From positions 12,275,851 to 12,339,850 of the forward strand of contig JABAKD010000023.1 of assembly GCA_012845835.1 (NCBI GenBank): a stretch of DNA of 64,000 nucleotides. Direction: 5' to 3'. The DNA is from Undaria pinnatifida (Eukaryota; Sar; Phaeophyceae; Laminariales; Alariaceae). Each line of letters begins with the position of its first letter. The stretch's first letter is position 1. Both the position numbers and the translations under genes were made by a program. This document shows positions 44,655 through 55,870 of this stretch, piece by piece. The notes beneath the pieces were generated by a model. It saw only the letters and a program-made list of their open reading frames with translations, ran no database searches and was not told the origin of the DNA.

Positions 44655-44750
44655 ATTATACCCAGTAGTAAATACGATATCTCATTAATATCGGTTACAG
44701 CGTGTATACCCAATAGTAAATACGATATCTCAGTAAGATCGGTTATGCCA
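44655..44750 (+). repeat. 50-bp tandem pair
   Basis: AGTAAATACGATATCTCA(T/G)TAA recurs at about 44,664 and 44,714 in AT-rich sequence. The rest of 44,600-45,170 shows no gene. Confidence 0.6.
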
Positions 44751-45301
44751 TATGCCCATCGTGATGTATTTACAAGTAGTGGTATTGTGTTGATATATGA
44801 TGCTGCATGTAGTACAACATTCTCGTATTTGTATTGATACCTGGTATATCTTTAAAATATCAGATATCGGATAACAAAATTCTGGATACGATATCAACAG
44901 CAGTACGTATGATACGAGAAGTACTCGTACCAGGTATAAAACTATATACCTAGACCTCGCCCCCCTCGGACGTCTCGCTCGGCATATCCTCCCCCCTCTC
45001 AGCCCTTCTCAGCCCGTAATTGCCGAAAAGAAATTTAGTTGCTGGGGAAAAGAACCGTCCCGAAGTTCCTTGCCTTCCTTGCTTTCCCTAGTCTCATTCT
45101 TACTTACTTTTTAGCTCTCATTCTCTGATCTTTACTACTTGCTCTCTGATATTTTTATTTTGCTTTTTCAGCAACTTCTTTCTTGTACTTTTATTTGAAG
45201 TTGGCCAATTGCTGGCTGTTGAGAGGGAATTGCCGTTGACGGCTGCAGACAATTTGAATTTGAAATTTGCCGGATCGGCAATAACAATTTGAAGTTGAAA
45301 T

Positions 45302-45674
45302 TTGCGAAGCGGACCAAGGCTAGTGCGGGAGGAGGCTCCGCCAACAGCAGTGGGGGTGGTGGAGGTTCAGGATCAGGCGTGTGGAAGCTGTGGGCAAGAA
45401 CGGGACTCAGCTTCTTCTGGCAATCCTGATTGGCCATGCCCGAGCCAGGGTTGTGACGGCTTCCTCATCGCACGAAATAGGAAAAACAGGAGTTCCCAGT
45501 ACGCTGTCTGCGACACCTGCAGAAGTGACGAGCCTTCCACGTGCCAAGCTTTTCATAACCTTAACAAGAAGCACTGGGGAAGCGGCGACAACCCTCGTGT
45601 GTGTGACTGGTGTGACGCGGACACCTGTGATTCACCTTCGGTCCCTAACGAAGGAGCTGAGAGCTTGACGAAAC
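45302..45674 (+). CDS. Gene B exon with Cys-rich zinc-ribbon-like domain (copy 1)
   Basis: A Gly/Ser linker precedes PDWPCPSQGCDGFL, YAVCDTCRSDEPSTCQAF and RVCDWCDADTC, with cysteine spacing C-x4-C-x17-C-x2-C and then C-x2-C. This suggests zinc binding, perhaps of nucleic-acid-binding ribbon type; the family is not recognised. The exon ends at a GTGAGT donor (45,675). Compared with the copy at 63,555-63,953, this copy lacks two bases near 45,390, which shifts the linker out of phase with the Cys-rich part. It may therefore be non-functional. The upstream start is not defined. Confidence 0.45.
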
Positions 45675-45689
45675 GTGAGTTACATTTCT

Positions 45690-46290
45690 GTTGTTGTGCT
45701 GTGATTTCTTTTTCATGCGTACAAACACACTTTTGCATGTACGAGTACGTGTACGGGGCAGTCCCGTCATCGCGGTGTAAGCGGGAATTGTAAGTACTCA
45801 GGTCTACGAGTAGACCTATGCAGTGACGCTGTGTGATGCGATTTCTTTTTCATACGTACAGCCAAACACACTTCATGTATGTACGACTACGAGTACGGGG
45901 CAGTCCCGTCATCGGGGTAAGCGGGGGTTGAACAAGTGGTCCATGCAGTGACGCTTTGTGCTGTGATATAAACACACGTTTTGGATGTACGACTACGACT
46001 ACGTGGTATCTATACATGTAAGACGCAATGAAAACGGGCAAGTCTCATCACGGGGGTCAGCCAGGGTTGTAAAAATGGTCCATGCAGTGATAAATAACAC
46101 AGCAGCATGATACCTCAGCACCAGTCGCAGTACACACTGGAGGTTGATATATAGCAGTAAACAGAAGCTGAAGTTAACCTGGGTGATGCTGGAGAGCAGT
46201 CCCGTGATTGGGGTTAGCGAGTTGTTCATGTAGTGACGCGGTGTACTACTACTGTTACTCATTTTTCATACAACCACATGAACTCTTTGT
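45690..46290 (+). repeat. Degenerate ~110-130 bp tandem repeats in the gene B intron (copy 1)
   Basis: Blocks of GGGCAGTCCCGTCATCGGGG, TAAGCGGG and CCATGCAGTGACGC recur about five times. The same array is longer in arm 2 (62,610-63,270). Confidence 0.7.
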
Positions 46291-46708
46291 ATTAACGAGT
46301 ACAAGCAGGGTGCGCAACCTCTTCAGGAATCGCAGTACACGTCGGTCGTAATAGTGTTGATAGCAGCAGTAATAGAGTAGTACCGAACAATACATACAGC
46401 AGGTACTGTCTCTTACCCTTCGTTGTCGGTATTCCGCCGGTAGGCCTTATATAGCAGTATACCGGGGCTTACGCTTACCAGTTGCGACTGTGAATCCCGT
46501 TCGTTCCTGTCCCAGTGGTGGTTTCATAGGTGTTAGCAACGTTGTGGTACCAGGCAGGGCTTTGCCCATAAACGACCGCTTTCATTACAACAGTGTTAAA
46601 TTGTACGACTTCCTTTCCAACTTTGGAAATCGACGACAGCTACGTGGCCTTACTATTTTGAACATTCACTGAACGCTAGGTATTCCCATCCGTTGTTGTC
46701 GTTTGCAG

Positions 46709-47255
46709 AAGCCCTGCGAAGCAGCCGCCGAGGGCCGCCAAGTCGGCGAGGACATAAACACGAAGTGCACCGGCGAAATCAAGGTCGGTGACCTCCTGAA
46801 GAAGGCAGGCGACCACTTGCTCGATATACATCCCGCATTCCATTCCCACGGTGCCACGAGGGCGTTCGACATCGAGGTACGTTCTACTCTTATCTTGCGT
46901 CCTGTGTGTCACGAGTCGAGACATCCATGTCTCTTGCTCAAGACTAGGGGATGGCGTGCGGATATAGTCTATGAAGTGCGGCTCTTTTTCCGAGTACCAA
47001 GAGCAAGTACAACAATACCACAACAATTACTAACAGCGAAAGGAGCTCCAATAATTTGGATGGTTACGACGTCTGCTGGAGAGAAGTACTAATACTTTTT
47101 TTCACATACTTATCGACGTTCTCCCGCCATGCTTCAACGTTTGTGGACAGATCCACAAGACCATCGACAAAAAACAAGAGTGCAAGGTGCTGGGTACCTC
47201 CGCTGAGGAGGAAGAGTCCAAGCAAGCCTGCATGCTCCTTCGGAAGCAATGTTGA
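46709..47255 (+). CDS. Gene B terminal exons (copy 1)
   Basis: Exon 46,709-46,876 (168 bp) lies between TCGTTTGCAG and a GTACGT donor and encodes KPCEAAAEGRQVGED...GATRAFDIE. Exon 47,151-47,255 (105 bp) follows GTGGACAG, keeps phase 0 and encodes IHKTIDKKQECKVLG...LLRKQC to a TGA. Both exons and their splice sites are identical in length in arm 2. Five cysteines are spread along the two exons. I recognise no family. Coding is supported by phase, conservation of the frame between arms and canonical borders. Confidence 0.55.
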
Positions 47256-47767
47256 CAGCACGTTCTTTACAGAACGTTAAGTTGTGGTTTATTATACCAG
47301 CATCGTTTTTTGAGAACTATGCCTAAATGCGTGCTCTTCGTCTTTCAGGAATACAAATGTACTTCACATGTTTGCGGTGTGTGCGTTCAAGTTCCTGCTT
47401 CCAGCATGTTTTTTTTGGCACTGCGCTCCTTTACATCTTCAGTTGTAGTTTTCCTGTCTCTATCCTCGACAAGCGCGTGCCTGGTGTTTATGCACTGCGA
47501 TAATTTATTATTGATGATCGACTTAGAGAGAGAGCTATTAATAAGTGTACAGGACCTAGGTGCTACCTGAGAGGTGGAAGGATATGCCAAGCAAGTCCTC
47601 CGACGTGCCCATGATGGACTGGGCGAATGGATGATAATAACAAACTCATAATCATAATCGTCTCTATCCTGTACCGTTGTACTATATATTGACCTCTTGG
47701 TATTTTCAAGTCGCCAGTTGCGCCATTTGTGCTTCTTTTCCGCCTTTCTACTGAATGTCTATTCCTC

Positions 47768-47822
47768 CTTCCGCAAGCGTAGCGGGCGGCGCCCAGCCGC
47801 CCGCGAGCGAAGCCCTTGTATG
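47768..47822 (+). repeat. Terminal hairpin of the duplication arm
   Basis: GCGGGCGGC and GCCGCCCGC pair over a short loop, followed by GAGCGAAGCCCTTGTA. Similarity between the arms stops here. Confidence 0.75.
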
Positions 47823-50160
47823 GTTTATGGTATGTACTAGTACCTGATATTCGACACAAAGCTCGCGGTACTACTGTGAAATGTGGAATAAACAGCCTGC
47901 CCAAAGATAAAGGCTAATTATTATGCGGATCCCATTCCGAGCTTCAGATTTTTGTGGTCTGGTCGCTAAAATAAAACTCTCTCGTGGAAAGTCGAACTAC
48001 TCGTATCAGGTATATGTATGAGCAAATGATGTATAATGCGTAATACGCGTGATCGGAGTATCACACACAGCTTGTAAAATAATAGTCATATTTTTATTAC
48101 TACCTGGTACATTATTTTACTGGCTCAACAGTCCATGTTACTCCCTCCCCAGCATCCTGCCTACATAAATACCCCCCAACTTGCATTTAGGCAAGGCTTA
48201 CTAGCAGGCAGGGATGCATGTATGTATTTTCCAGTTCAAAATTGAAAAAAAAATTGGTTTACGGATATTGTCAAAATTAAAATACACTCCAGTTGTGAGA
48301 TCGCATTGTACCATCGCTTGCTGTATGCATCCGTTATCGATTGAGTACGTGCTGGTACCCAAACAAACGAAAAATATTTTTTTCAGGCAGGTATACCCGG
48401 TCAGTTTAGCGTCAAAAATGGTGCAACACAAAAAAAACAAGAGCACATCACAAACGACATACAGAACATATGATACACGCATGTATACAGCATGATGACA
48501 TACATCCCTGGTGCAACAATGCAGAAGTAGTCGTCGTAAGAGTAAGTACGAGCACGAGAGCAAAAAAATGCATGCTTTGCGGAACAATTTATACCATTGA
48601 TGCATACGTACCAACGTTTCGTCTGCAGCGCATACAAGAAAGACAGTGTGTCAGTCAAAGCGGGGAGAATCTCGTTTGCTCTCTGTATGTACTGCTGTGC
48701 GTAGCATGGACTGCGTGACTCCTCATCATGTATGAACTATTTAGCGTCTCATTCCTCGCCTCGATTATCTAGAGATCACGACCACCGATTCTCATCACTC
48801 ATGCGGCCTGCTGTACTGCTGCTTCTATTTCTGCGGTGTCTGCCTGTGGTTATCCTGCAGCGTGTGGGGTTCGTGATACTGTTTCAAGCGAGATTTTTCT
48901 ACACGTGCTAGATTTTCAACATGATAAAATAGAGTTGAACTGCCATGAAATTTTCTTCAACATCCTTTAAAATTTATTCATATTTAGACTACTCCTTTTT
49001 TCCATACTATATTCTATACATTATTTCAACCAAAATTGGCTCGGCATGCAGCTGCGCTTCTACCTGCGCATTTACGACCGTACTTCTACCTGCGTCAAGC
49101 GAGACTATCAACCCACACGTATCCCAGCTGAAGCCCAACAACAGCTAGCTGTAGTCTAGCTGCGGTGAGACGTGACGCCTGTGTCCCTGTCTGACCGTCC
49201 TCTTCACATAGACGACGTCTAGGCTAGCAGTCCTCCTTGCAAGCAGCTTGTGATGGCTGACGAAACTCACAGCAGCAGTAGCAACAATACCCGTCTTCTT
49301 TTTTTCGTACGTACGTGTACTTTGCTATTCCTTTCCGTACGTACTCGTACATATCGTACATATACTTTGCTACCGTGGACGTGCTCCTACAGCAACAAAG
49401 ATGACTTGAAACTTGCGAGTTGACATTGCGACTTGAAGCTTGCTATATGGTTGACACGGCATTGGTGCATGTATGAACATTTCATGACATCAAACCCGGA
49501 AAGACTCGAGCGAAGCATGCATGTGTTTGGGCATTGATGGCTCGTCTCACAGGAACAATTTTTGAGCATCAAAAAAGTGTAACAAGATGAGGCATGCATA
49601 TTATTACACAATGCTTTACCCTGCTGCGCGGGCATAGTAAAAACAGTATATTTGCTCTACCTTGTTGCACAAGCATAGTAAAAACAGTATATTCAACAAG
49701 CGTTTCTAGAAGAATTGAAAAACATACCGCTCGTATTTTTTAACCTACTATCCTGTTGGCAACGAGATCAGCTTAATTAGCAACACTCCCCTTGTGGTGA
49801 CACCATATAGCACGTGACACCTACGCGCGCGCTATGCTTACATGCTTACGTACCTCTTCCCAGATCCACAGCGTTCGGCACGCTTACTTACGTGGTTCAC
49901 GCATTACGCTTTCTATCCTCGTACCGTCACGGTGCATGAAAACAAAAGCTCTATGCCTGATGACATGACTCAGACCGTCTGTACCCCCTGTACTTTACTA
50001 TAAATTGCACATTTTTTTCTAGATCAGATTCCACGTCTTCAACATCTACAGCAGTGTTCTTGTTGTAAGCTGTACTCCTATCCTCGTGTCCTGGTCCAAT
50101 CTCTCCACCATCTACCTACAGGATTACCATCTCCGGCAAGTTCACCATTCCCTGGGTGAT
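47823..50160. other. AT-rich interior of gypsy-1, no gene recognised
   Basis: It should include the retrotransposon leader and perhaps remains of gag, but no gag motif or zinc knuckle is visible. A CAGCTTGTAAAATA repeat fragment at about 48,035-48,075 is split by about 200 bp from its other end at 48,270-48,305. Confidence 0.4.
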
Positions 50161-50176
50161 CTCCCTGGGTTCACCA
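50161..50176 (-). other. gypsy-1 primer-binding site
   Basis: Directly after the 5' LTR end (CCGTAAGA on the minus strand) comes TGGTGAACCCAGGGAG. It starts with TGG, the complement of a tRNA CCA end. I cannot name the tRNA. Confidence 0.6.
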
Positions 50177-50683
50177 TCTTACGGCAGCGAGTCGGACCTG
50201 CGCAACTATATTTCCACGGGACTAGTTATGACTCACCTGCTGCCTTGAGAGTTCGTATTCAGTATCCAGCAGTACCTTTGATTCCTCTGATTGATCCGAA
50301 ACTCCAGACTTTGAGCGAAGTTAAACCGTTGAGTCTCGCAAGCACGTGAGATGACAGTTGATGGATGATGTGGATGCACAAGCGAGCTGTCGTTTATGCA
50401 CGGGTGAACAGTTGATATGCCTTTTTAACTTTTAACTTTTGATCGCACTTTTTCTTTTTCAAGCGGGTAGTGTTGACTAAACACCAGGTGATGTCAGGTG
50501 GACGCAACATGCGCTACCACCTGGGTCCGGCGTTACGATCCAGCGGATGAAACCGCTTTATAGATGAAACGTCCTTCCCCCACCCACAGAGCTACCCACC
50601 ACTGCGTCTGCGCCCGGTGAATCGTAATCATCAGACTACGGCCCACCGTATTTTTCATGTTCCCACGTTGGCTTGCCGTAACA
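50177..50683 (-). repeat. gypsy-1 5' LTR
   Basis: Matches the 3' LTR at 35,358-35,864 over its full 507 bp with four mismatches. Its outer flank AGAC repeats the flank outside the other LTR. Confidence 0.92.
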
Positions 50684-50687
50684 AGAC

Positions 50688-51150
50688 TACCACGTATATA
50701 TTACGCGTGGTATCTATCACTACGCATACGCACAACAGACGCAAATCAATTGGAAAAAAGAAACAAACAAAGAAGAGAAAGGAAACGAAATGGGTGCATG
50801 GGGCCAAGAAAAAGAAAAGGTAAATAAATTTCGGGGGGTCTACTGGCGAGTCTGCCACCAGAACGATGCCACGTGATTTTTCGACGATCTACAGCAGTAC
50901 TACGAACGACTTCCGATACACCCACCGAAGCACGGGCTACCGGCGAATCACGCGATCGACAGCTGGCCGTGGTTGTCACGTGTCTCTGTGTTGGGGGCCC
51001 CTGTGCGCTGCCTCTTGTTGGCTCTTGTTTGGGTAAAACATGCGGTGTGCTCGGTGGTCTCACGGCAGCAGCACACCAGAATCAGAACGTCCGCTCGCAC
51101 GACGTATCATTCTTACAGGAAATGTAATATTTTTTTCTCCATCAATATGA
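50688..51150. other. Unassigned flanking sequence
   Basis: I see no repeat boundary or gene between the retrotransposon target site and the tandem ~470-bp repeats. Confidence 0.4.
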
Positions 51151-51283
51151 ACTTAAAACGGTTGTTATATATTGGACAGAGTGATGCGTGGTCGACTAAA
51201 CTTGCCAACGGCATTCGTACTGCACTTTGAGCTATCTGCTGTGGTTTTGGTTGCTACTAGTTGCTGCAGTTTGTGCTAGAAGT

Positions 51284-52515
51284 TTCCACGGGTGGGTTCT
51301 GTAGGGTACTCACAGACCTATACCGGGGGTAGTTACCCTCTGAAATTTCCCTACAGAGAGGCACAGACCGTTCTGTAGTATCCCCCGTACCCTACAGAAT
51401 TATTCTGTGCATTTGTATCATCCCCAGTACCCTACAGAAATGTTCTGTGCATTTTGTACATCCCCCGTACCCTACAGAATAGTTCTGTGTGATGCTGTGA
51501 TGTCTCCGTACCCTACAGGATTATTCGTGACGTCCATTCACAATACCCTATCTGCACAGAAAGTTCTGTATCATCCCCCGTACCCTACATAATTATTCTG
51601 TGCGTTTTGTACATCCCCCGTACCCTACAGAATTGTTCTGTGTGGTTCTGTGATGCCTCCGTACCCTACAGAATGTGTGTACCCGGAACAATTACCCGCA
51701 GCACGGGTGATCTGTGCATTACCCCGTGTGACGTCACGTCCGCGGAGCAAGCGGGAAGGTGAGTCTGCACACACACAGACACCACAGACACACAGCCACA
51801 GCCACCAGCACAAACAGCAGTGTACGCCCACACGAACAGCGGTACACGGACAGATCTCGAGAGGGAACATGAATGGTGCGGACCAAGGCAGCTCTTCGGC
51901 GACCTCAGACACAAACACAAACGCGGGTGGTGGGGTAGTCGATGCCGAGGGCGACACAACCGAAGGCACGCCCGGGAGCAACGAGCAGCAAGAGTCGAAC
52001 GTCCTTGCGGGTATGGTGTTGATTTTGATGCAGAGGGCCATTGTGTTGTGCGTTTAGCGCCCTTGACTCTGCCTTTTCGTCATGTTGTGCGGGATAATAC
52101 AGGGGTGAATCGGGTAAGTACCGGGGGTACTCTGTACGCACAGAGTTCTGCAACACCCGCCTGTACTCTACAGAATAGTTCTGTGTCGTCCACTCACAAT
52201 ACCCTATATTCACAGAATATTTTGTATCATCCCCCGTACCCTACAGAATTATTCTGTGCATTTTGTACATCCCCCGTACCCTACAGATTAGTTCTGTGTG
52301 ATGCTGTGATGCCTCCGTACCCTACAGAATAATTCTGTGATGTCCATCACAATACCCTATCTGCACAGAAAGTTCTGTATCATCCCCCGTACCCTACAGG
52401 ATTATTCTGTGCGTTCTGTAACAGCCCCCGTACCCTACAGGATTACTCTGTGCGTTTTGTACATCCCCCGTACCCTACAGAGAGTACCCGTACCCTACAG
52501 AACCCACCCGTGGAA
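51284..52515. mobile_element. 1.23-kb TIR transposon, non-autonomous
   Basis: The ends are perfect 26-bp inverted repeats starting TTCCACGGGTGGGTTCTGTA. Subterminal arrays of CCCCCGTACCCTACAGAAT / ATTCTGTG units fill both sides. Unit 2 of the flanking tandem repeat holds the uninterrupted site (AGAAGTTACGCCC near 52,977). Left AAGTT and right AGGTT could be a 5-bp target duplication with one mismatch. The centre keeps only one exon-like piece. The superfamily is undetermined. Confidence 0.85.
51869..52010 (+). CDS. Leftover first exon of a transposase-like gene
   Basis: From an ATG in good position a polar frame, MNGADQGSSSATSDTNTNAG and onward, runs to a GTATGG donor. Acidic, Ser/Gly/Thr-rich N-termini are typical of transposases of this kind, but no domain follows before the 3' subterminal repeats. 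It is probably what remains after internal deletion. Confidence 0.35.
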
Positions 52516-53564
52516 GGTTCGCCCTTCGGCTACTGCTGCTGCACCTGATGTTGTGTGTTTGCCAATGTTGTCAGTTGGCGTTCATGCTCGTCGTACATAC
52601 TGCTGTTCTCACCCAGTACGTACGGGTTTCCTCGTGGCTCGACGGCACGACGACGAGCTCAAAACAGAAGGGAGGTGACATGAAATGGCATGGACAATGG
52701 CCACATAGAAGCGAGCACAGCGGGATAGTTCGCTGCGAATCAACCGCACTCGTTCATGCCTACAGCAGAGGCTGCCTGGAGTGTCAGCGGCCGTGCTAAA
52801 GCCAGGGCCAAAGGCCGAAGAGACGGGTCTTCTACCTGCTTGGTTTTGTCTCGAGATTATGTTGTATATTGGACAGAGTGATGCGTGGACGACTAAACTT
52901 GCCAACTGCACTCGTACTGCACTTTGAGCTATCTGCTGTGGTTCTGGTTGCTACTAGTTGCTGCAGTACGTGCTAGAAGTTACGCCCTTCGGCTACTGCC
53001 GCTGCACCTGATGTTGTGTGTTTGCCAATGTCGTCAGTTGGCGTTCATGCTCGTCGTGCATACTGCTGTTCTCACCCAGTACGTAAGGATTTCCTCGTAC
53101 CTCGACGGCACGACGACGAGCTCAAAACAGGAGGAAGGTGACATGAAATGGCGTGGACAATGGCCACATAAAAGCGAGCACAGCGGGATAGTTCGCTGCG
53201 AATCAACCGCACTCGTTCATGCCTACAGCAGAGGCTGCCTGGAGTGTCAGCGGCCATGCTAAAGCCAGGGCCAAAGGCCGAAGAGACGGCTCTACCTGCT
53301 TGGTTTTGTCTCGAGATTCTGTTGCGTGAAAATATCATGATTCCATGGTTTGGGAGTTATTTTGTCACGAAACGTCTTGCCGTCGGTAATTTGTGTCGCG
53401 AAGTTGTTGGATATCGTCGGTAACTTGTGTCACGTTTTAGGTGAACCCACTTTAAAATAATGAATTTTTAGCTGGCAAAACGAGCAGAAACAAGAGCAAT
53501 AAAAAGGCCGGGCAAGAAACCAAACGAACTAGTAAACAGGTACAGCAAAGAAACTAACGCTCGA

Positions 53565-53935
53565 GAGTGTGCCACCGCAAAATTCCAAACACTATCAAGT
53601 ACCGTTTGGAAATTATGCCGATTTGTAAATCATCCAGGCGTTGCAGACATAGTCTAAAGATACATCCGAAATCTCCGAAATTCCTCCTCGACATGCGGTA
53701 TTTTTGCAACTTCTCGCTTGTCTCGCTCGGCATCCGTCCGCGTTCACGTCGATGTGCGGAACGGACACGGCAGGGCGAGGGGCGTCGGAGCCGCCCCCAG
53801 AAGGCGGCGCTCGAACGAAGCTATATCCGACCGAGAATTCCAGTTCCGCGAATCGCATACTTCGGCCGAGACAAAAAACTCCTGACCAAATACATGACAC
53901 CAAAGAAGCATTTTATATATATTTATATCATGCAT
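53565..53935 (+). repeat. Inverse copy of 23,290-23,660
   Basis: The whole block is shared, including CTTCTCGCTTGTCTCGCTCGG and GTTCCGCGAAT, with a conserved but short frame. Confidence 0.7.
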
Positions 53936-54008
53936 TGTATTGTACTATTATATCATGCATTGTATATTTCAGAAGCTGGCTCACTGCGCGTCTTTCAGTG
54001 GCTACGAA

Positions 54009-54180
54009 GAGAACGCGCAGCGGGCATGGTCAGTCACCTTACTGGTCCCGGATGCTTGATTGAGTTAAAATATCATAAGAAACGCGCTCGACACGAGAAC
54101 GCGCAGCGGACATGGTCAGTCACCTTACTGGTCCCGGATGCTTGATTGAGTTAAAATATCGTAAGAAACGCGCTCGACAC
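54009..54180 (+). repeat. 86-bp tandem duplication
   Basis: GAACGCGCAGCGG(G/A)CATGG starts at 54,011 and again at 54,097; both units contain TTGATTGAGTTAAAATATC. Confidence 0.9.
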
Positions 54181-54423
54181 GTTTCGTCGCCAGACTAAAG
54201 GGTCAGTCGGCGTGTGGTCGGGTTTATCCGATCGAAATCTGATGAATAAAGCTCGGAATCGGATTCGTTAAAAAAACTGTAGCTATTAATAGTAGTACAT
54301 TGTTATGGTTGTTAGTCTCTATCGAACTCTTGGCATCACCTACATTTTGTACGTGCAGACTGTGATTTGTGTGGTAACTTTTTTTACTCTACCAAGTATT
54401 GAATCGAACAATTCGAAGTGCTG

Positions 54424-54480
54424 CCCTGCCCTACCCGAAGCATGGGTGCCGGCGAATGCCGGCACCCATGCGCAGCCCGT
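54424..54480 (+). repeat. Hairpin terminus related to 33,321-33,385
   Basis: CTACCCGAAGCATGGGTGCC leads into a GCATGGGTGCCGGC / GCCGGCACCCATGC stem, followed by GCAGCCCGTATA, a variant of the CCCTTGTA ending. Confidence 0.6.
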
Positions 54481-54489
54481 ATACATGAT

Positions 54490-54870
54490 GAACTGATGCA
54501 TTTCTTCCACAACCGTCAGGTTTGTTCCCTTGAAGGATTTATAGTTTCCGCGCACAGATTGGGTTGCCCCGCCCGTCCCCCCCCCCCCCCCCTCCCCCCC
54601 GCTCCCTCTTGTTCAAACCCAGCTCCACCCTCCCCTCACCGATTATACGACTTACAGGATACACTTGATAAACTGATGCATTTCCTTCCACAGCTGTCAG
54701 ATCTTGTCTCACCCTGGTACAAGCTACACTGTAGTTCCAAGGGAAGTCGCCGACCTATATCCTTCATGAGGACACACACCCAGTAATACGCGCGATCGGA
54801 GTATCACACAGCTTGCAAAGATTAGTTTCGACAAAATCTTCGATCTCACAGCTGGAGTGTATTTTTATTT
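54490..54870 (+). repeat. Mirror copy of the 28,390-30,300 modules
   Basis: Contains TGATGCATTTC, TTATAGTTTCCGCGCACAGA, C-runs (54,582-54,600), then CTGATGCATTTCCTTCCACAG and the CAGCTTGCAAAG element to about 54,870. Confidence 0.7.
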
Positions 54871-54889
54871 TTATAATGTACATTGTCAT

Positions 54890-55870
54890 ATACTGTAGTA
54901 CCGCAGCAATACCAGCAGGAGCAGCGGCAGAAATATCAACTGTAGCAGTGTTTGTGTCAGCGGCGGCGGCAGCGGCAGCAGCAGGAACACCAGTAGTACG
55001 AGTAACAATAGCAACGCAGTATTCGTACTTGTACCAGAAGTACGACCGCCAGCGGTATCAGTATGCCAGCAAATAGCATGACTAGTAGTGGCAGCAGCAT
55101 TACCTAGTGCTAGCGCCGCTAGCGGTGATAGCGGCACTACCGGTTTTTGTAGCAGTATTAGTAGTAACGGCGGTAGCAGCACGAGTAGTAGCAGCAGCGG
55201 CAGTATCAGCAGCCGGGGAAGTTCCCTATACATTTCCAGTCCTTGTCGTGGTCAGCTACGAGGCGTCCGTCACATCTGGGTCGCTCGAGTTGTACTTGCG
55301 GAGAGTAATGTTTGGAAGCAGCAGCAACAGCAACAGCGAGGGCAACCGCAACAGCAGCACCAGCGGCAGTAGCACCACCACCACCACCAACAGGTGTTCC
55401 TGTAGTATCAGCAGCAAGAGCAGGAAACGTGTCAGTAGCAGCGACGGCTACGGCAGCAGCTGCAGCAAAAGCAGTCAAGGATGTTGTTTCTTACCTTCCA
55501 CCTTGCACCCAATGCCGTCAGCTACGTAGCGTCCGCGATTTGTAACTTCTAATTGCCCCGAGGTGTCCTTGGGTTGAGGTGTTTAGTAGCGGCATCAGCA
55601 GCATCAACAACGGAACTACCAGATCAGCCGTGGCTTAAGCTATTTTTGAAGTAGCTAAGCTTATCTAGCTGGACTACCTTCCACCCACTGCCGTCAGTCA
55701 GCGTCTGCGACTTCCAATTTTTGACTATCTCTAGGTGTACTTTCGGCGAGGAATCTTTCGTAGCACCAACACCACCGCCAGCGGCAGCAGCATCCTTGAT
55801 AGTAGCTGCCGCAGCAACAGCGCATCAGAATAATACCGGTATCGGTGTCTGCTAAAGCAGCAGCAGCAGC
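54890..55870. repeat. Second CAG-rich region with cassettes
   Basis: Degenerate GCAGCAG/GTAGTAG tracts surround cassettes at 55,488-55,600 and 55,670-55,775 related to those at 16,395-17,665. Long Ser/Ala-type frames come from the triplet composition. Confidence 0.65.

Larger units (their letters stand above)
45170..47822. repeat. Large inverted duplication, arm 1
   Basis: This arm is the reverse complement of 61,056-64,000 with few substitutions and some indels; arm 2 has about 350 bp more in the internal tandem region. It ends at 47,822 with the GCGGGCGGC hairpin and CCCTTGTA. It carries an unrecognised multi-exon gene on the plus strand. It lies inside gypsy-1. Confidence 0.9.
35358..50683 (-). 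mobile_element. Ty3/gypsy LTR retrotransposon, nested and defective (gypsy-1)
   Basis: Two direct 507-bp LTRs (35,358-35,864 and 50,177-50,683) bound the element and are flanked outside by AGAC on both sides (35,354-35,357 and 50,684-50,687). The coding order on the minus strand is protease, reverse transcriptase, RNase H, integrase, Tudor-like tail, which is the Ty3/gypsy order. A primer-binding site follows the 5' LTR and a polypurine tract precedes the 3' LTR. A second gypsy remnant in opposite orientation and one inverted-duplication arm lie inside, which explains the 15.3-kb span. A full gag was not recognised. Confidence 0.9.
51165..53330 (+). repeat. Two tandem ~470-bp units, first one interrupted
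   Basis: Unit 1 (51,165-51,284 continuing at 52,515-52,860) and unit 2 (52,862-53,330) share TATTGGACAGAGTGATGCGTGG, TGCTGCAGT, GCCCTTCGGCTACTGC and AGCCAGGGCCAAAGGCCGAAG. Both keep a similar short frame containing HTAVLTQYVR and GIVRCESTALVHAYS, too short and context-free to call a gene. Confidence 0.8.

Noticed and set aside
50177..50683. Solo LTR
   Set aside because: Taken alone it has no matching flanks. Its outer flank AGAC matches the outer flank of the LTR at 35,358, and TGG-type primer-site sequence adjoins its inner side. It is therefore the 5' LTR of the large element.
52548..53262. Two similar short proteins encoded in tandem
   Set aside because: They are parallel frames in the ~470-bp tandem repeat. 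Similarity follows from the DNA duplication, and there is no independent sign of coding.
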